A stretch of DNA of 64,000 nt, taken from NCBI RefSeq assembly GCF_003121895.1, contig NZ_QEWW01000007.1:1-64000 (forward strand), written 5' to 3'. Positions 49,930 through 60,100 of the stretch are shown here, piece by piece. Under the pieces are notes generated by a model. The model searched no databases and was not told the DNA's origin. It was given only the letters and a program-made list of their open reading frames with translations. The DNA comes from Ignatzschineria cameli. GTDB taxonomy: Bacteria > Pseudomonadota > Gammaproteobacteria > Cardiobacteriales > Wohlfahrtiimonadaceae. The first letter of the stretch is position 1. Each line of letters opens with the position of its first letter. The translations under genes and the position numbers were made by a program.

Positions 49930-51219
49930 TTATGATTGCTGCGATTTCTCTAAAGCTTGATCGATATCGGCAATAAGATCATCAACATCTTCTAAACCGA
50001 TCGAAAGACGGATCAGCTCCGGCAAGACGCCTGCTAACTTTAATCCCTCTTCATCGAGCTGTGAGTGAGTAGTCCCTGCAGGATGAATCACTAAGCTCTT
50101 AGCATCAGCAACATTGGCAAGCAGTGAGAAGATCTGCAAGTTATCGATAAATTTGATACTCGCCTCTTTTCCCCCTTTAACGCCAAAGGTAAAGATCGCG
50201 CCTACCCCTTTCGGGAAGTAGCGCTGCGCACGCTCATAATATTCGCTCGAAGGGAGACCTGGATGCTTCACCCACGCAACAGCAGGATGCTTCTCAAGAT
50301 GCTTGGCAATCTTTAAGGCAGATTCTGTCATGCGCTCAACACGAAGACTTAAGGTCTCTGCCCCTAAAAGAATTAAGAAAGCATTAAAGGGACTGATACA
50401 AGCCCCGGTGTCTCGCAATAACTCAACACGCGCTTTTAAGATATAAGCCTGCTCACCAAGATCGGCATATTGCAAACCATGATAGGCTGCATCTGGGGTG
50501 TTAAAGCCGGGATAACGGGGATTATCCTTAAAGATAAAGTTACCATTATCAACAATTGCGCCCCCAATTGAGGTGCCATGCCCCCCAATATATTTTGTCA
50601 ATGAATGCACAACGACATTGATCCCATACGACTTAAGATTGATGAGATAAGGGGTCCCAAAGGTATTATCCACAATGGTGACAATCTGATGCTTCTCTGC
50701 GATCTCAACAATCTTCTCAATATTAGGAATATTGATATCTGGGTTACCGATACTCTCAAAGAAGATCGCTTTCGTCTTCTCATTGATTAAACGCTCTAAT
50801 CCCTCAAAATCTTCAGGCGCAACAAAATGCACTTTAATTCCAAATTGAGATTGCAAGCGATTATTAAAGAGGGTGTAGGTTCCCCCATAGATGGTGCTGA
50901 GAGTGATAATTTCATCACCCGGGGTTGCCACATTCAAAACAGCATAAAGAATAGCTGCCATGCCCGAGCTTGTTGCTAATGCTCCCACTCCTCCTTCTAA
51001 CGCCGCAACGCGCTTTTCGAGCACATCCGTCGTAGGATTCATAATCCGCGTATAGATATTCCCCGGCTTTGCAAGCCCGAAAAGATCCGCCGCATGTTGC
51101 GAATCATCAAAGACATAACTTGAGGTTTGGTAGATCGGAACGGCTCTTGATTTGGTTTCATCAACCACTTGGCCGGCATGAACTTGTAGAGTATCGAAAC
51201 TCCAGTTTTGGGTAGTCAT
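49930..51219 (-). CDS. metY: O-acetylhomoserine sulfhydrylase (aminocarboxypropyltransferase)
   Basis: A 429-aa PLP enzyme of the Cys/Met metabolism family. It makes homocysteine from O-acetylhomoserine and sulfide. DTLQVHAGQ at the start, YTRIMNPTTDVLEKRVAALEGG, the PLP-Lys in HSLTKYIGGHGTSIGG (about residue 207), and SLVIHPAGTTHSQLDEE. The length and N-terminus are of the MetY branch rather than MetB/MetC (about 385 aa). With metA (Glu111) it forms a direct-sulfhydrylation route. A 238-bp gap with terminator separates the two. Confidence 0.92.
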   Translation of the reverse strand: MTTQNWSFDTLQVHAGQVVDETKSRAVPIYQTSSYVFDDSQHAADLFGLAKPGNIYTRIMNPTTDVLEKRVAALEGGVGALATSSGMAAILYAVLNVATPGDEIITLSTIYGGTYTLFNNRLQSQFGIKVHFVAPEDFEGLERLINEKTKAIFFESIGNPDINIPNIEKIVEIAEKHQIVTIVDNTFGTPYLINLKSYGINVVVHSLTKYIGGHGTSIGGAIVDNGNFIFKDNPRYPGFNTPDAAYHGLQYADLGEQAYILKARVELLRDTGACISPFNAFLILLGAETLSLRVERMTESALKIAKHLEKHPAVAWVKHPGLPSSEYYERAQRYFPKGVGAIFTFGVKGGKEASIKFIDNLQIFSLLANVADAKSLVIHPAGTTHSQLDEEGLKLAGVLPELIRLSIGLEDVDDLIADIDQALEKSQQS

Positions 51220-51933
51220 TTAAAAGAACTCCTAAATTTTATTGGTTGCATATTCGATCCGCTCTAAAAAAGCGCTCTCTTATAGGTAGAAGCGCACAAA
51301 TCACAGGATCGATATATGAAAAAGTAATCACGCTAAGTCCAAAAAATTAGAAACATAAACTTAGGCGCTTAAGAGATAGCTATATCGCACAGAAAAAGAG
51401 AATGCAACTAAAATGTTTTTTCTCAATGCTTCCTCAGCGTCTTTTCAAGCCGCTCTTCCTTATATCGAAAAGCGAGATCATCTCCGCTATCAAACCACTA
51501 TTAAACTGCTATTAAACCGCTATAAAAATAGGAGACCCTCCTCGCTCTCCCCTAAAAATAGAAGAGTCATCACTAAAAGAGATTGGCGCTAATCCCTTGA
51601 TTCTCTCCCACTATCACAGAGATATGACAAAAACTAAAAACTGATCCTTCCCTCTTTTATAAAGAGAGATAGATCTAAGCGATATCTTGCGGATACCTCC
51701 TTCAGCTTGCTCAAAATATATTTTTAAAAAAGAGTGAGCAATATCTTCTTTTTAAAAGAAGCGAGCGAAAAATAGACAATCTTTTTCTTCTCCCTTTTTC
51801 TTCTCCTTTTTTGCCTTTTCTTCCTTCTTTCTTCCCCCTTTCTTTACCTTCTCTTCTCTCCCTACTCATTCTCTTCTAGGGATAATTGGGGGATAATTTA
51901 AGGATAAAAATACAGAACAGAAAATAGCCCCAC
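51220..51933. other. Long non-coding region upstream of metY, with pyrimidine tract
   Basis: About 700 bp with no convincing gene. It holds a polypyrimidine block at 51781-51866 and short GCTATTAAAC repeats near 51505. Any metY promoter or methionine-responsive element should lie at 51220-51450; no SAM riboswitch pattern or clear MetJ-box array was recognised. Confidence 0.5.
51781..51866. repeat. Polypyrimidine tract
   Basis: On the plus strand 86 bases that are all C or T except one G and two A, with irregular CTTTTTCTTCTCC-like words. On the minus strand it is polypurine. Could form unusual duplex or triplex structure; use unknown. Confidence 0.7.
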
Positions 51934-51967
51934 AAAAAAAGCCGGTAGCTAATCATAAACTACCGGC
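51934..51967 (-). terminator. Terminator of guanine deaminase gene
   Basis: GCCGGTAG at 51941-51948 pairs with CTACCGGC at 51960-51967; the minus strand continues with T7. It is 72 bases past the stop. Confidence 0.9.
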
Positions 51968-52038
51968 ACTTTACAGCCCACTTTCGAAAGAGGTGTCGAT
52001 TCAATTTTGGAGAGAGATCATCGCACCTCAATAAGAGA

Positions 52039-53391
52039 TTAGGCAGTGTAAACTGGTTCTCCCGCAATATAGGTTGCCGCAATCGCTCGATCATCTCCCA
52101 TCATCATCTGGATAAAGAGCGCCTCCTCTAAAGAGTCGGCATATTGCATACGGTATTCAATAATAGGGGTTGATTTGAGATCAAGAATAGCTAAATCAGC
52201 CTCCATTCCCACCGCAACAGCCCCTATTTTTGTCTCAAGGTTGAGTGCTTCAGCTGTGCCTCGCGTTGCTAGATAGAAGGCATGTAGTGAGGAGTAAGGC
52301 GCTCCATTGAGCTGTGCTGCTTTATACGCTTCATTCATTGTCTGCAAAATAGAGAAACTTGTGCCGGCACCTAGGTCAGTTCCTAATCCGACCTTGATCG
52401 CTCGCCCCTCCCCTTTCGCTGCTTGCAGATTAAACGCGCCACTTCCTAAGAAGAAGTTGGAAGTTGGGCAATGGGCAACAGCAGCCCCGCGCTCATGAAG
52501 GATTGAGAGCTCCCGCTCTGTTAAATGAACCCCATGGCCATAGATCGCCCGATCACGCAAAAGACCATATTGATCATAGACATCAGCATAATCACGCGCT
52601 TTTGGAAAGAGGCTACGAACCCACTCAATCTCATCAAGATTCTCTGAAATGTGGGATTGAATCAATGTATCGGGATACTCTGCCGCTAAAGCTCCCACCA
52701 TCTCTAACTGCTCAACGGTTGAAGTTGGTGCAAATCGAGGAGTAATCACATACTCCGCACGCCCTTTTCCATGCCACTTCTCAATCAATGCTTTTGACTC
52801 ATCATAGGCGCTTTGCGCTGTATCTAAGAGAGCTTCCGGGGCATTGCGATCCATACAGACCTTCCCCGCCATAATGCGCATATTGTGACGTGCTGCCTCG
52901 GTAAAGATCGCCTCAACCGATTCAGGAAAAACGGTACAGAAGATAGTTGAAGCGGTTACTCCATTTCGATGTTGCTCTTTTAAAAAGCGCTTTGCCACTT
53001 GATCGGCATAACTGCGATCTCTAAATTTCTGCTCGGCAATAAAGGTATATTGATTGAGCCAATCGATCAGTTGCTCTCCATAAGAAGCGATAATCTCTGT
53101 CTGAGGATAGTGAACATGGCTATCGATAAAACCTGGCAAAATAAGATGATCTCGATAGTGGGTAATAGCGATATTTTCTAAAGTGGGAAGCAATTGATCA
53201 GCGGGGCCTACTGCCGTAATGATTCCCTCTTCCATCACAATGATCGCATCTGCTAGATAGCTGTAACACTCAGCAATAGGTAAGAGAAAAGGATCTTGAT
53301 GGAATGTTAATAACGCGCCACGAATCGCACGTTTTTCACCACTACGTTGATCTGCCTGCTGCATTGCTGCCGCTTCTACCACTCGACTCAT
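52039..53391 (-). CDS. guaD: Guanine deaminase
   Basis: A 450-aa amidohydrolase converting guanine to xanthine and ammonia. Zinc site HVHYPQTEII (about 87-96, the guanine deaminase form of HxH), CMDRNAP (about 171-177), SHISENLDEIEWV, HGVHLTERE and GLGTDLGAGTS with the final metal Asp. The PGFIDSHVHYPQ and ACK-like segments separate it from cytosine or adenine deaminases. ATG 53391 follows GAGGG. Divergent from a MarR regulator, which may control it. Confidence 0.92.
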   Translation of the reverse strand: MSRVVEAAAMQQADQRSGEKRAIRGALLTFHQDPFLLPIAECYSYLADAIIVMEEGIITAVGPADQLLPTLENIAITHYRDHLILPGFIDSHVHYPQTEIIASYGEQLIDWLNQYTFIAEQKFRDRSYADQVAKRFLKEQHRNGVTASTIFCTVFPESVEAIFTEAARHNMRIMAGKVCMDRNAPEALLDTAQSAYDESKALIEKWHGKGRAEYVITPRFAPTSTVEQLEMVGALAAEYPDTLIQSHISENLDEIEWVRSLFPKARDYADVYDQYGLLRDRAIYGHGVHLTERELSILHERGAAVAHCPTSNFFLGSGAFNLQAAKGEGRAIKVGLGTDLGAGTSFSILQTMNEAYKAAQLNGAPYSSLHAFYLATRGTAEALNLETKIGAVAVGMEADLAILDLKSTPIIEYRMQYADSLEEALFIQMMMGDDRAIAATYIAGEPVYTA

Positions 53392-53462
53392 CTTATCTAC
53401 CCTCGCTCAATTTCCTTGCAAATGATCTCTGCATCATGATCTGTGCATCATCTACAATCATA

Positions 53463-53494
53463 AAAAAACTTCCGCAAATCTCTTTGTCGGAAGA
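53463..53494 (-). terminator. Terminator-like hairpin in the guaD leader
   Basis: CTTCCG pairs with CGGAAG (6 bp, loop of about 13) followed by seven T in the guaD sense. It lies about 70 bp before the guaD start, with no gene upstream to terminate, so it may be an attenuator of guaD itself. Confidence 0.5.
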
Positions 53495-53584
53495 ATCTTT
53501 GTAGAAAGATACCATATTTTTACAAAAAACGATATCTTAAACAGTAGAACGATAAAACGCAGTCACGCAATAGGATTGCAACAG

Positions 53585-53604
53585 CGCTCGAATAATCTTC
53601 GAGC
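53585..53604. promoter_or_regulatory. Inverted repeat in the guaD-marR intergenic region
   Basis: CGCTCGAA at 53585-53592 and TTCGAGCG at 53598-53605 with a 5-bp centre. An 8-bp perfect dyad between divergent genes; possible operator. Confidence 0.45.
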
Positions 53605-53654
53605 GATAATGCACCCTCTTAGCCATCCCTCTGCTAAAAGTGGGAAAAAAGCGT

Positions 53655-53679
53655 TATAATTAGCAACTATAACAGTTAT
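53655..53679 (+). promoter_or_regulatory. Promoter -10 and candidate operator of the MarR gene
   Basis: TATAAT at 53655-53660 is followed at once by the palindrome ATAAC-A-GTTAT (53669-53679), just before the ribosome site AAGGAG. A MarR-type dimer binding here would block its own transcription. No strong -35 is seen. Confidence 0.55.
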
Positions 53680-53694
53680 ATAAGGAGCGGAATA

Positions 53695-54252
53695 ATGCCC
53701 AACGAAACCCAAAAGCCTGCCGATGACGGCATACTGATCGAAAGTGATACCTCTCTAGCGCCTGATCTTGTAGATCAAGTAATTGAGAAGTGGCAAGCAA
53801 CGCCGCTCCGCGATCTCGACTTTACCGGGACTGAGATCATTGGTCGAATTGTCAGAATGGACTCATTTATCAGCAAGATGATCGATGAAAACTTATCGCG
53901 CTATCGCATCAATTTTGGGGATTTCAATATCTTAGCGGTTCTTCTAAGAGAGGAGAATCATCAACTTACGCCGGGGCGGATCCAAGAGCTGATCTTTGTC
54001 TCCTCTGGCGGCCTCTCTAATCGCATGATTCGCTTAGAAGCAAAGGGTCTTATTAAACGCTCAACGGATCCCAAAGATCGCCGTGGCGTAATCGTAACCC
54101 TCACCGAAGAGGGAAAAGCGCTTATTGAAAAGGTCGCCCCGACCCATATTGCGCTAGAGAACTCTCTAATCACTCATCTCTCCGATGAAGAGCGCCATAT
54201 CTTTATTAAGCTTCTTAAAAAGACCCTATATCATGCAGAGAAGATGAGTTAA
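53695..54252 (+). CDS. MarR-family transcriptional regulator
   Basis: A 185-aa protein with a winged helix-turn-helix: LTPGRIQELIFVSSGGLSNRMIRLEAKGLIKR and the wing DPKDRRGVIVTLTEEGK. An N-terminal extension of about 45 residues precedes the usual dimerisation helix. Ligand unknown. It is divergent from guaD across 303 bp and may regulate it or itself. ATG 53695 after AAGGAGCGG. Confidence 0.9.
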   Translation: MPNETQKPADDGILIESDTSLAPDLVDQVIEKWQATPLRDLDFTGTEIIGRIVRMDSFISKMIDENLSRYRINFGDFNILAVLLREENHQLTPGRIQELIFVSSGGLSNRMIRLEAKGLIKRSTDPKDRRGVIVTLTEEGKALIEKVAPTHIALENSLITHLSDEERHIFIKLLKKTLYHAEKMS

Positions 54253-54314
54253 TAACGATCAATCTTCAAAAAGACCGAATAATACCTCACCCTCTTTTCT
54301 CTATTTTCGACTCT

Positions 54315-54815
54315 CTACTTCTTAAAATGAAGCAATGGAGCGGGATCTTTCGCTAAGAGATCCCCAGCTTCTGGCTCTGTAATATCATAGATGCCATATC
54401 CTAGCGCCTCGATAAATTGCACCGCGCCCTTATTCTCACGATAGAGATCGATATAACTTGCGCCCTTTGCTTCTGCCGCTTGCATCAAAGCAGTACCAAC
54501 ACCTAATCGAATCCACTCTTTATCCACCGCAATACGCTCAACAGCATCCTCTTCGATAGCGACAACGCCAATTAATTCACCATCACAATAGGCGCCTAGT
54601 AATATGGATATTTCACTCAAAAGCGCGATTGTCTCTGCCTCAGTTGCAGGATAGAGCGGCTTTTGAACCGCGTTATTGATCTCCTCTAATCGCTGATAAA
54701 GCAGTGTTGCCGCAGAGGCTATCTCTTTTTCCGGCACCGGCGCAATACGATATGAGAAAGATTCCTTATCCACTTTATTACGCTCTTCTTCACCATTTTT
54801 TACAACATTCATCAC
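54315..54815 (-). CDS. GNAT-family N-acetyltransferase
   Basis: A 166-aa protein with the GNAT acetyl-CoA core: LLGAYCDGELIGVVAIE (strands 3-4), then VDKEWIRLGVGTALMQAAEAKG with the Q/R-x-x-G-x-G/A-like loop RLGVGTAL, and YRENKGAVQFIEALGY typical of the C-terminal part. Substrate unknown. GGGAGCG precedes ATG 54815. Confidence 0.85.
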   Translation of the reverse strand: MMNVVKNGEEERNKVDKESFSYRIAPVPEKEIASAATLLYQRLEEINNAVQKPLYPATEAETIALLSEISILLGAYCDGELIGVVAIEEDAVERIAVDKEWIRLGVGTALMQAAEAKGASYIDLYRENKGAVQFIEALGYGIYDITEPEAGDLLAKDPAPLLHFKK

Positions 54816-54957
54816 GCGCTCCCTTTATCTCATTAAACTAACTAAACTGGCTGAACTCACCCGTCTGATTCAGCACTACGGCGCCTATCTTACACAAATC
54901 TTGATGACCATAAACCATCATAGACAAAAAAATGCCACCTTTAATTGGTGGGCAGCT

Positions 54958-55018
54958 CTATTACTATTGCTATTGCTATTGCTGTTACTATTGCCTATTA
55001 CTGATTACTATTACTGAT
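54958..55018. repeat. Degenerate short tandem repeat
   Basis: ATTGCT, ATTACT and GATTACT words recur for about 60 bp between the GNAT and membrane-protein genes. No function is visible. Confidence 0.6.
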
Positions 55019-55071
55019 TAGGTAGGATCTTGCCCTTCCTACCCTTAATCACTTGACCTGTATGAGATTGC

Positions 55072-55617
55072 TTAATTAGGCTCCTCAATACGACCTGGCT
55101 TACGGTTAGGATTCTCATCATAGGCTTTTGCCACTTTAGAGAATTTAATTGCCACAACCGCACAGATATAGGCAAAGATCGCCCCTAAAACTGCACCGAT
55201 CGGAACAATGATAAAGATCCGATAGGAGAAGGAGCTAATTCCCAACATCTGCGCAATCGGCTCATCGATAAAGAAGATAATACCTACGATCACTAGGAGA
55301 TAGAAGAAGCTTAAGATAAATCCACGCTTTAAGGCTGTCAGGCGGAAAAGCCCTCCGAGATCCTGTTTCGCAAAGCTGCTCATCCAAAATCCTAAGATCA
55401 GTCCCAATGGTAAAATCGCAGAGAAGGTGATAGTTGAGAAGGGAACGATCTTACTCAGCTCCATCGCCGCATTATTGCCATCAGCTACCAACTTATTGAG
55501 AATGGTAAAGCCGAGAATATAGGAGATTAATGCAAATAGATTAAAGATGAAAAAAAAGGTTAAGGTAATTCTACCACTCTGATTCTGCTGATAGACTTGA
55601 TCCGGCCGTGTTGTCAT
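55072..55617 (-). CDS. Membrane protein of four predicted helices, unknown
   Basis: A 181-aa protein with hydrophobic segments at about residues 18-42, 60-83, 100-118 and 130-158. N-terminus polar (MTTRPDQVYQQNQSG), C-terminus basic then acidic (KAYDENPNRKPGRIEEPN). It resembles DUF4199-like small membrane proteins only in layout; I do not recognise the family. ATG 55617 after AAGGAGTTTG. Confidence 0.7.
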   Translation of the reverse strand: MTTRPDQVYQQNQSGRITLTFFFIFNLFALISYILGFTILNKLVADGNNAAMELSKIVPFSTITFSAILPLGLILGFWMSSFAKQDLGGLFRLTALKRGFILSFFYLLVIVGIIFFIDEPIAQMLGISSFSYRIFIIVPIGAVLGAIFAYICAVVAIKFSKVAKAYDENPNRKPGRIEEPN

Positions 55618-56030
55618 AACAAACTCCTTCCCACAAATATGCTAAGCTTGAGTCATTGCCATAGAGCGTCAATAGAAGCACAATCCCATTGTTCACCCTA
55701 ATCGCGATAACCGATAGAGATGACCGATACCATTAAGCGAAAGATTCTTGCAAAAGAGCATACTTACAAAAACCTGCCAGCCGATAATGTATCGATAATG
55801 ATTTAATTTCAATGGAATCATTCTAACATATTGACCCATTATTAAGATCGTTATAATCAAATTTAGTCTCAATTTTTATAATCAAACTGATAATCTAATT
55901 GATGACGATTCTTACAAATGGTTTTTTAAGATGGAGAGCTCAAACTGATCCTCAAAATGAGCGACTAAAAGAGGAGTTACCACAAGATCAAAGAAGATTT
56001 CAGCGATTAGGCGTATCCATTAGGAGTTAT
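55618..56030. other. Intergenic region upstream of sbcD
   Basis: 413 bp. An open frame continuous with sbcD begins at 55899, but without homology or a ribosome site, so it is taken as non-coding. AT-rich; promoters of both divergent genes must lie here. Confidence 0.5.
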
Positions 56031-57176
56031 ATGAAAATTTTACATACTGCCGATTGGCATCTTGGAAAGCTGATTCACGGCATCTATATGACAGAAGATC
56101 AGCGCGTTATTTTGGAGCAACTAACCGCTTACATCGAGCAAGAGCGCCCGGATCTTATCATCATTGCCGGCGATCTCTATGATCGAGCGATTCCCCCTGT
56201 TGAAGCGATTGAGCTCCTTGATCAATTTCTCCGAGAGATTGCGCTCAAAGCGGGGATTCCCATTATCGCAATTACCGGGAATCACGATAGTCCTAAGCGT
56301 CTTCAATTTGGCAATGAATTTCTCCAGAGCCAAGCATGCTACTTAGTCACTGAATTAGATCCAACCTTTACGCCGATTGTGCTCTCTGATTCATGGGGCG
56401 AGGTTCACTGCTACCCTATTCCCTATCTTGAGCCCTCTATGGTGCGCTATCTCTTGCAAGATGAGCAGATCACCGATCACGATAGCGCCCTAAAGGCGAT
56501 CATTCAGCGGATCGAAAAACGATATAACCCCGATGTGCGCAATATTTTGATTCTCCATGCTTTTGTGACCCACTCCTCTTCGAGCGAAAAACTCACCTCC
56601 GATTCTGAGCGCCCCCTCTCCATTGGTGGAAGTGAATATGTCTCTGCCGAACATTTTGAGATCTTCGATTATGTCGCCCTAGGACACCTCCATCAAGCGC
56701 ACTATATTAAAGATGAGCGTATTCAATACTCTGGCTCTCTCCTCAAGTACTCCCAATCGGAGGCAAATCATCGGAAAGCGATTTTAGAGATTGAGTTAGG
56801 CCCTAAAGGGGAGCTCTCTATTGAGAAGATCCACTTTACTCCAAGGCGAGATCTCCGGGAGGTTAAAGGATACTTAAAAGAGATTCTCCAGATGCCACAG
56901 AGTGAAGATTACTGCTTTGTCACCCTCCTAGATGAGACCCCCGTTTTGCAGCCGATGGCGCAGATCCGCACTGTTTTCCCCAATGCGATGCATGTTCAGC
57001 GCTTACCTCTCAATACGCCAATGTTTCACAAGGAACATTTAAGCACCCCTAAAAAGAAGCAGGAGGATGATCTTTCGCTCTTTACCGGCTTCTATCGCAC
57101 TCTACTTAATAGAGAGCCCGATGCCGAGACCTTAAAAATATTTACCGATGCCATCGAGCAAGCAGAGAGAGAATAA
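56031..57176 (+). CDS. sbcD: Exonuclease SbcCD subunit D
   Basis: A 381-aa Mre11-type nuclease which with SbcC cuts hairpins and protein-blocked DNA ends. Phosphoesterase motifs DWHLGK (about 8-13), GDLYDR (about 49-54), GNHDS (about 84-88), HAFV, and GHLHQAH (about 222-228). ATG 56031 has TAGGAG and starts MKILHTADWHLG; the 44 codons upstream in frame are not conserved-looking. Followed by sbcC after 12 bp. Confidence 0.95.
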   Translation: MKILHTADWHLGKLIHGIYMTEDQRVILEQLTAYIEQERPDLIIIAGDLYDRAIPPVEAIELLDQFLREIALKAGIPIIAITGNHDSPKRLQFGNEFLQSQACYLVTELDPTFTPIVLSDSWGEVHCYPIPYLEPSMVRYLLQDEQITDHDSALKAIIQRIEKRYNPDVRNILILHAFVTHSSSSEKLTSDSERPLSIGGSEYVSAEHFEIFDYVALGHLHQAHYIKDERIQYSGSLLKYSQSEANHRKAILEIELGPKGELSIEKIHFTPRRDLREVKGYLKEILQMPQSEDYCFVTLLDETPVLQPMAQIRTVFPNAMHVQRLPLNTPMFHKEHLSTPKKKQEDDLSLFTGFYRTLLNREPDAETLKIFTDAIEQAERE

Positions 57177-57188
57177 AGGAGAATCACG

Positions 57189-60100
57189 ATGCGCCCTATT
57201 CAATTAACCCTCACCGCATTTGGCCCCTATCATCAAACAGAAGTGATCGATTTTCGTCAACTTGCGCCACATAACCTCTTTGTGATCTCAGGAAAAACAG
57301 GTGCCGGCAAAACAACGATCTTTGATGGCATCGCCTATGCGCTCTATGGAGAACCTAGCGGAACCGATCGGAAAGAGGCGGTCTCTTCACTTCGCAGTGA
57401 TTTTGTAACCGATGATCAGCCGACAACCGCGGAGCTGATCTTTGAATTACGGGGTCAGCGCTATCGTATCTTCCGGCAGCTTCCCTACCTAAAAAGGGGT
57501 AATAAGACACAAACACCGGGGAAAGCGGAGCTCTATCAGCTCAATGATGATGCACTTCAAGCTGATCTCTTTGCAGAGACGCCGCTTGTTGAACGGCAGA
57601 TTCCCAATATGGTTAACCCCAAAATCGAAGAGCTCTTAGGGCTCAATCGGGATCAATTCAATCAACTTGTGATGCTCCCTCAAGGGGAGTATCAGCGCTT
57701 TTTAACCTCTAAAACAACGGAGAAAGAGGCTATTTTACGCACCGTCTTCAATACCGAACGTTATCAAACTGTGGTGGAGAATCTAAAAATGAGTGCCGAT
57801 CGCGCGAAAGAGGAGGTAACAAAAACCCAAGCGCGTTATACCTCTCTGATCCAATCGATCCATCAGCAACTCCCCCAACGGGAATCCCCTTTCTTCGAGC
57901 ACTTTCAAGAGGAGGGGGAGATTCAGATCAATAGTTTTCAAGCGATTGCTGGCCTAGAGATAGAAGCAGCATTTTATCAGGCAAAAGAGCGCACTATTCA
58001 TAAAGAGATTGTGCAACAGGAAGAGATGATCAGCGCAGAGCAGGAGCGACTTGTAGAGAGTCGTTCGCTCAATGCTAAATTCCAAGAGTTAGAGAGTGCT
58101 CAAAAACATCTTCAAGCTCTCAGCGCAGAGCAGTTCACTATTAATGGCTTAAAGCATTCTGTCGATCTTTCGGAAAAAGCACTATCGATTGAGAAATTTG
58201 CCAATGATGCCATCCGGTTACGTAGAGAGCATGCTGAGGCAAAAGTTGAATTAGCAGCAGCTCAAGAGCGTTTCAAAGAGGCGGAATTGAGCCATCAATC
58301 TGCATTCGAAAAATATCAACTTGCGCAGGGAAAAGAGGAGCTTATCACCACCCTTAGTGAGGAGGTGACCCTTCTTGAGAGTCGAGAAAGAGATATTGCA
58401 ACGCTTAACCAATATCAAATAGCTATCTCTCACAGCCAAGCGCAGATTACCCAGATTCAACAAGAGATAAATCGTTTAACCGATATTATCCAGAAAAAAG
58501 AGACGGAAAAGCGTGATTACCAGCAGAGAATAAAAAATGCTGAAGCTAGTAGCGATCCGATCGCGCAATATCAACAATTGCATAGCTACTTTCAACAGCT
58601 CTCCACACAACTTGAGAAGCAAAAGAGTGAACAAGCTGCTCTTCTATTACTTAAAGAAGAGAAGAAGAGAGGAGCAATTGCGCTTGAAAATGCGCAAAAA
58701 GCGCAGAAAGAGGCCGCGGCAAGATTCTATCAACAGCAAGCCTTAACGCTTATGCATACACTTGAAGCGGGCCAACCTTGCCCTGTTTGTGGCAGTCTCG
58801 AGCATCCTTATAAAACCGATGAAGCACCGATTGATCAAACAGATATCGATGTAACCGATGGATCTCCTATCAACCCCCAAGATGATTTTGAAGCGGCTAA
58901 TCAGAATCTAATTACAACACAACGACGATATGATCAGCTGATCGATAGAGAAAAAGAGATTGATGAGCGGCTGCAACACATTGCTGAAGAGCTACAAGAA
59001 GAGTGGCAAAAAATTACCGATCTTCGCCAACAAGAGAGTGATTATATCGCGCCCTTGGCACTAGAGATCGCAACTTATGAGCTCACAGTTTCATCCCTTA
59101 TTGCAAATAGCCAAAAAGTAGAGTCTGCCTTTATCGATAGCCAACACTCATTACAATTATTACGCACATTACGCCCCCAATTTGAAGCGATTGAAAGAGA
59201 TTTGGTGCAGCATCAAACAGTGCTCGAACAACTGAAAGAATCTTATCAAAATGAGAAGCATCGCCTTACAGAGATGGAGAGTACGCTTAAATCAATCCTT
59301 CAAAATATTCCGGAAAATCTGCGCGATACTGCCGCCTATCGAAGCTATCTCGATCAGCAAAAAACGGCATTAACAACGCTTAAAACGCAACTTAAAGAGG
59401 CAGAAAAAAGAATACAGGAAGCAGAAAAAGAGCGAGCGCTGGCTTCTCAGAAGTTAGAGCAGCAGCAAATGCAACAAGAGAGACTCTCTCTTCACTTAGC
59501 GAAAGCGGAAGATGAGTTTCATAAGGCGCTCTTTCAAGCCCTTTTTATCAAAAGAGCAGATGATGGCACTGAGCTAGCAGATGAGGCACAATTTATCGAA
59601 GCGCAGCAACAGATTCCTCATCTTACGGTAAATCGCGCAAAGGTTGCCGAGTTTGAACGGCAATATCTCATTGCCAATGAAAAGGTCAATGCGCTAACAG
59701 AGGCTCTAACGGGGAAAGAGCCGATCGATCTCTCTGCCCTTGAGCAAAAGGTAAATTCAAATAGAGAACAGCTCATAAAGCTACAACGATCATTTAGTGA
59801 AAATCAGCAACTCATCTCTCATATTGAGCAGACGATTGCCGGGATTGGTAAGATCAGTACCGCTTTAGAGGCGGCGCGTTCTCTCCATGAAAAAACAGTT
59901 GAAGTCTATGATCTTGTCCGCGGGCAAAATAGCAGTCGTATCTCGCTCGAGCGTTTTATCTTGATCGAATATTTTGAAATGATTATTCACGCTGCCAATA
60001 TTCGGCTTCAGCAGATGAGTAATGGTCAATTTCAATTTATGCGCTCCGAAGATATTGCTTCTCGCAATGTTCAAAGTGGTTTAGATCTCAATATCTATGA

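Noticed and set aside
51220-51700. SAM riboswitch or MetJ operator upstream of metY
   Set aside because: Looked for the conserved cores by eye and found no convincing match; a covariance search would be needed.
55899-56030. 44-codon N-terminal extension of SbcD
   Set aside because: No ribosome site at its start and no family similarity; MKILHTADWHLG at 56031 with TAGGAG is the standard SbcD beginning.
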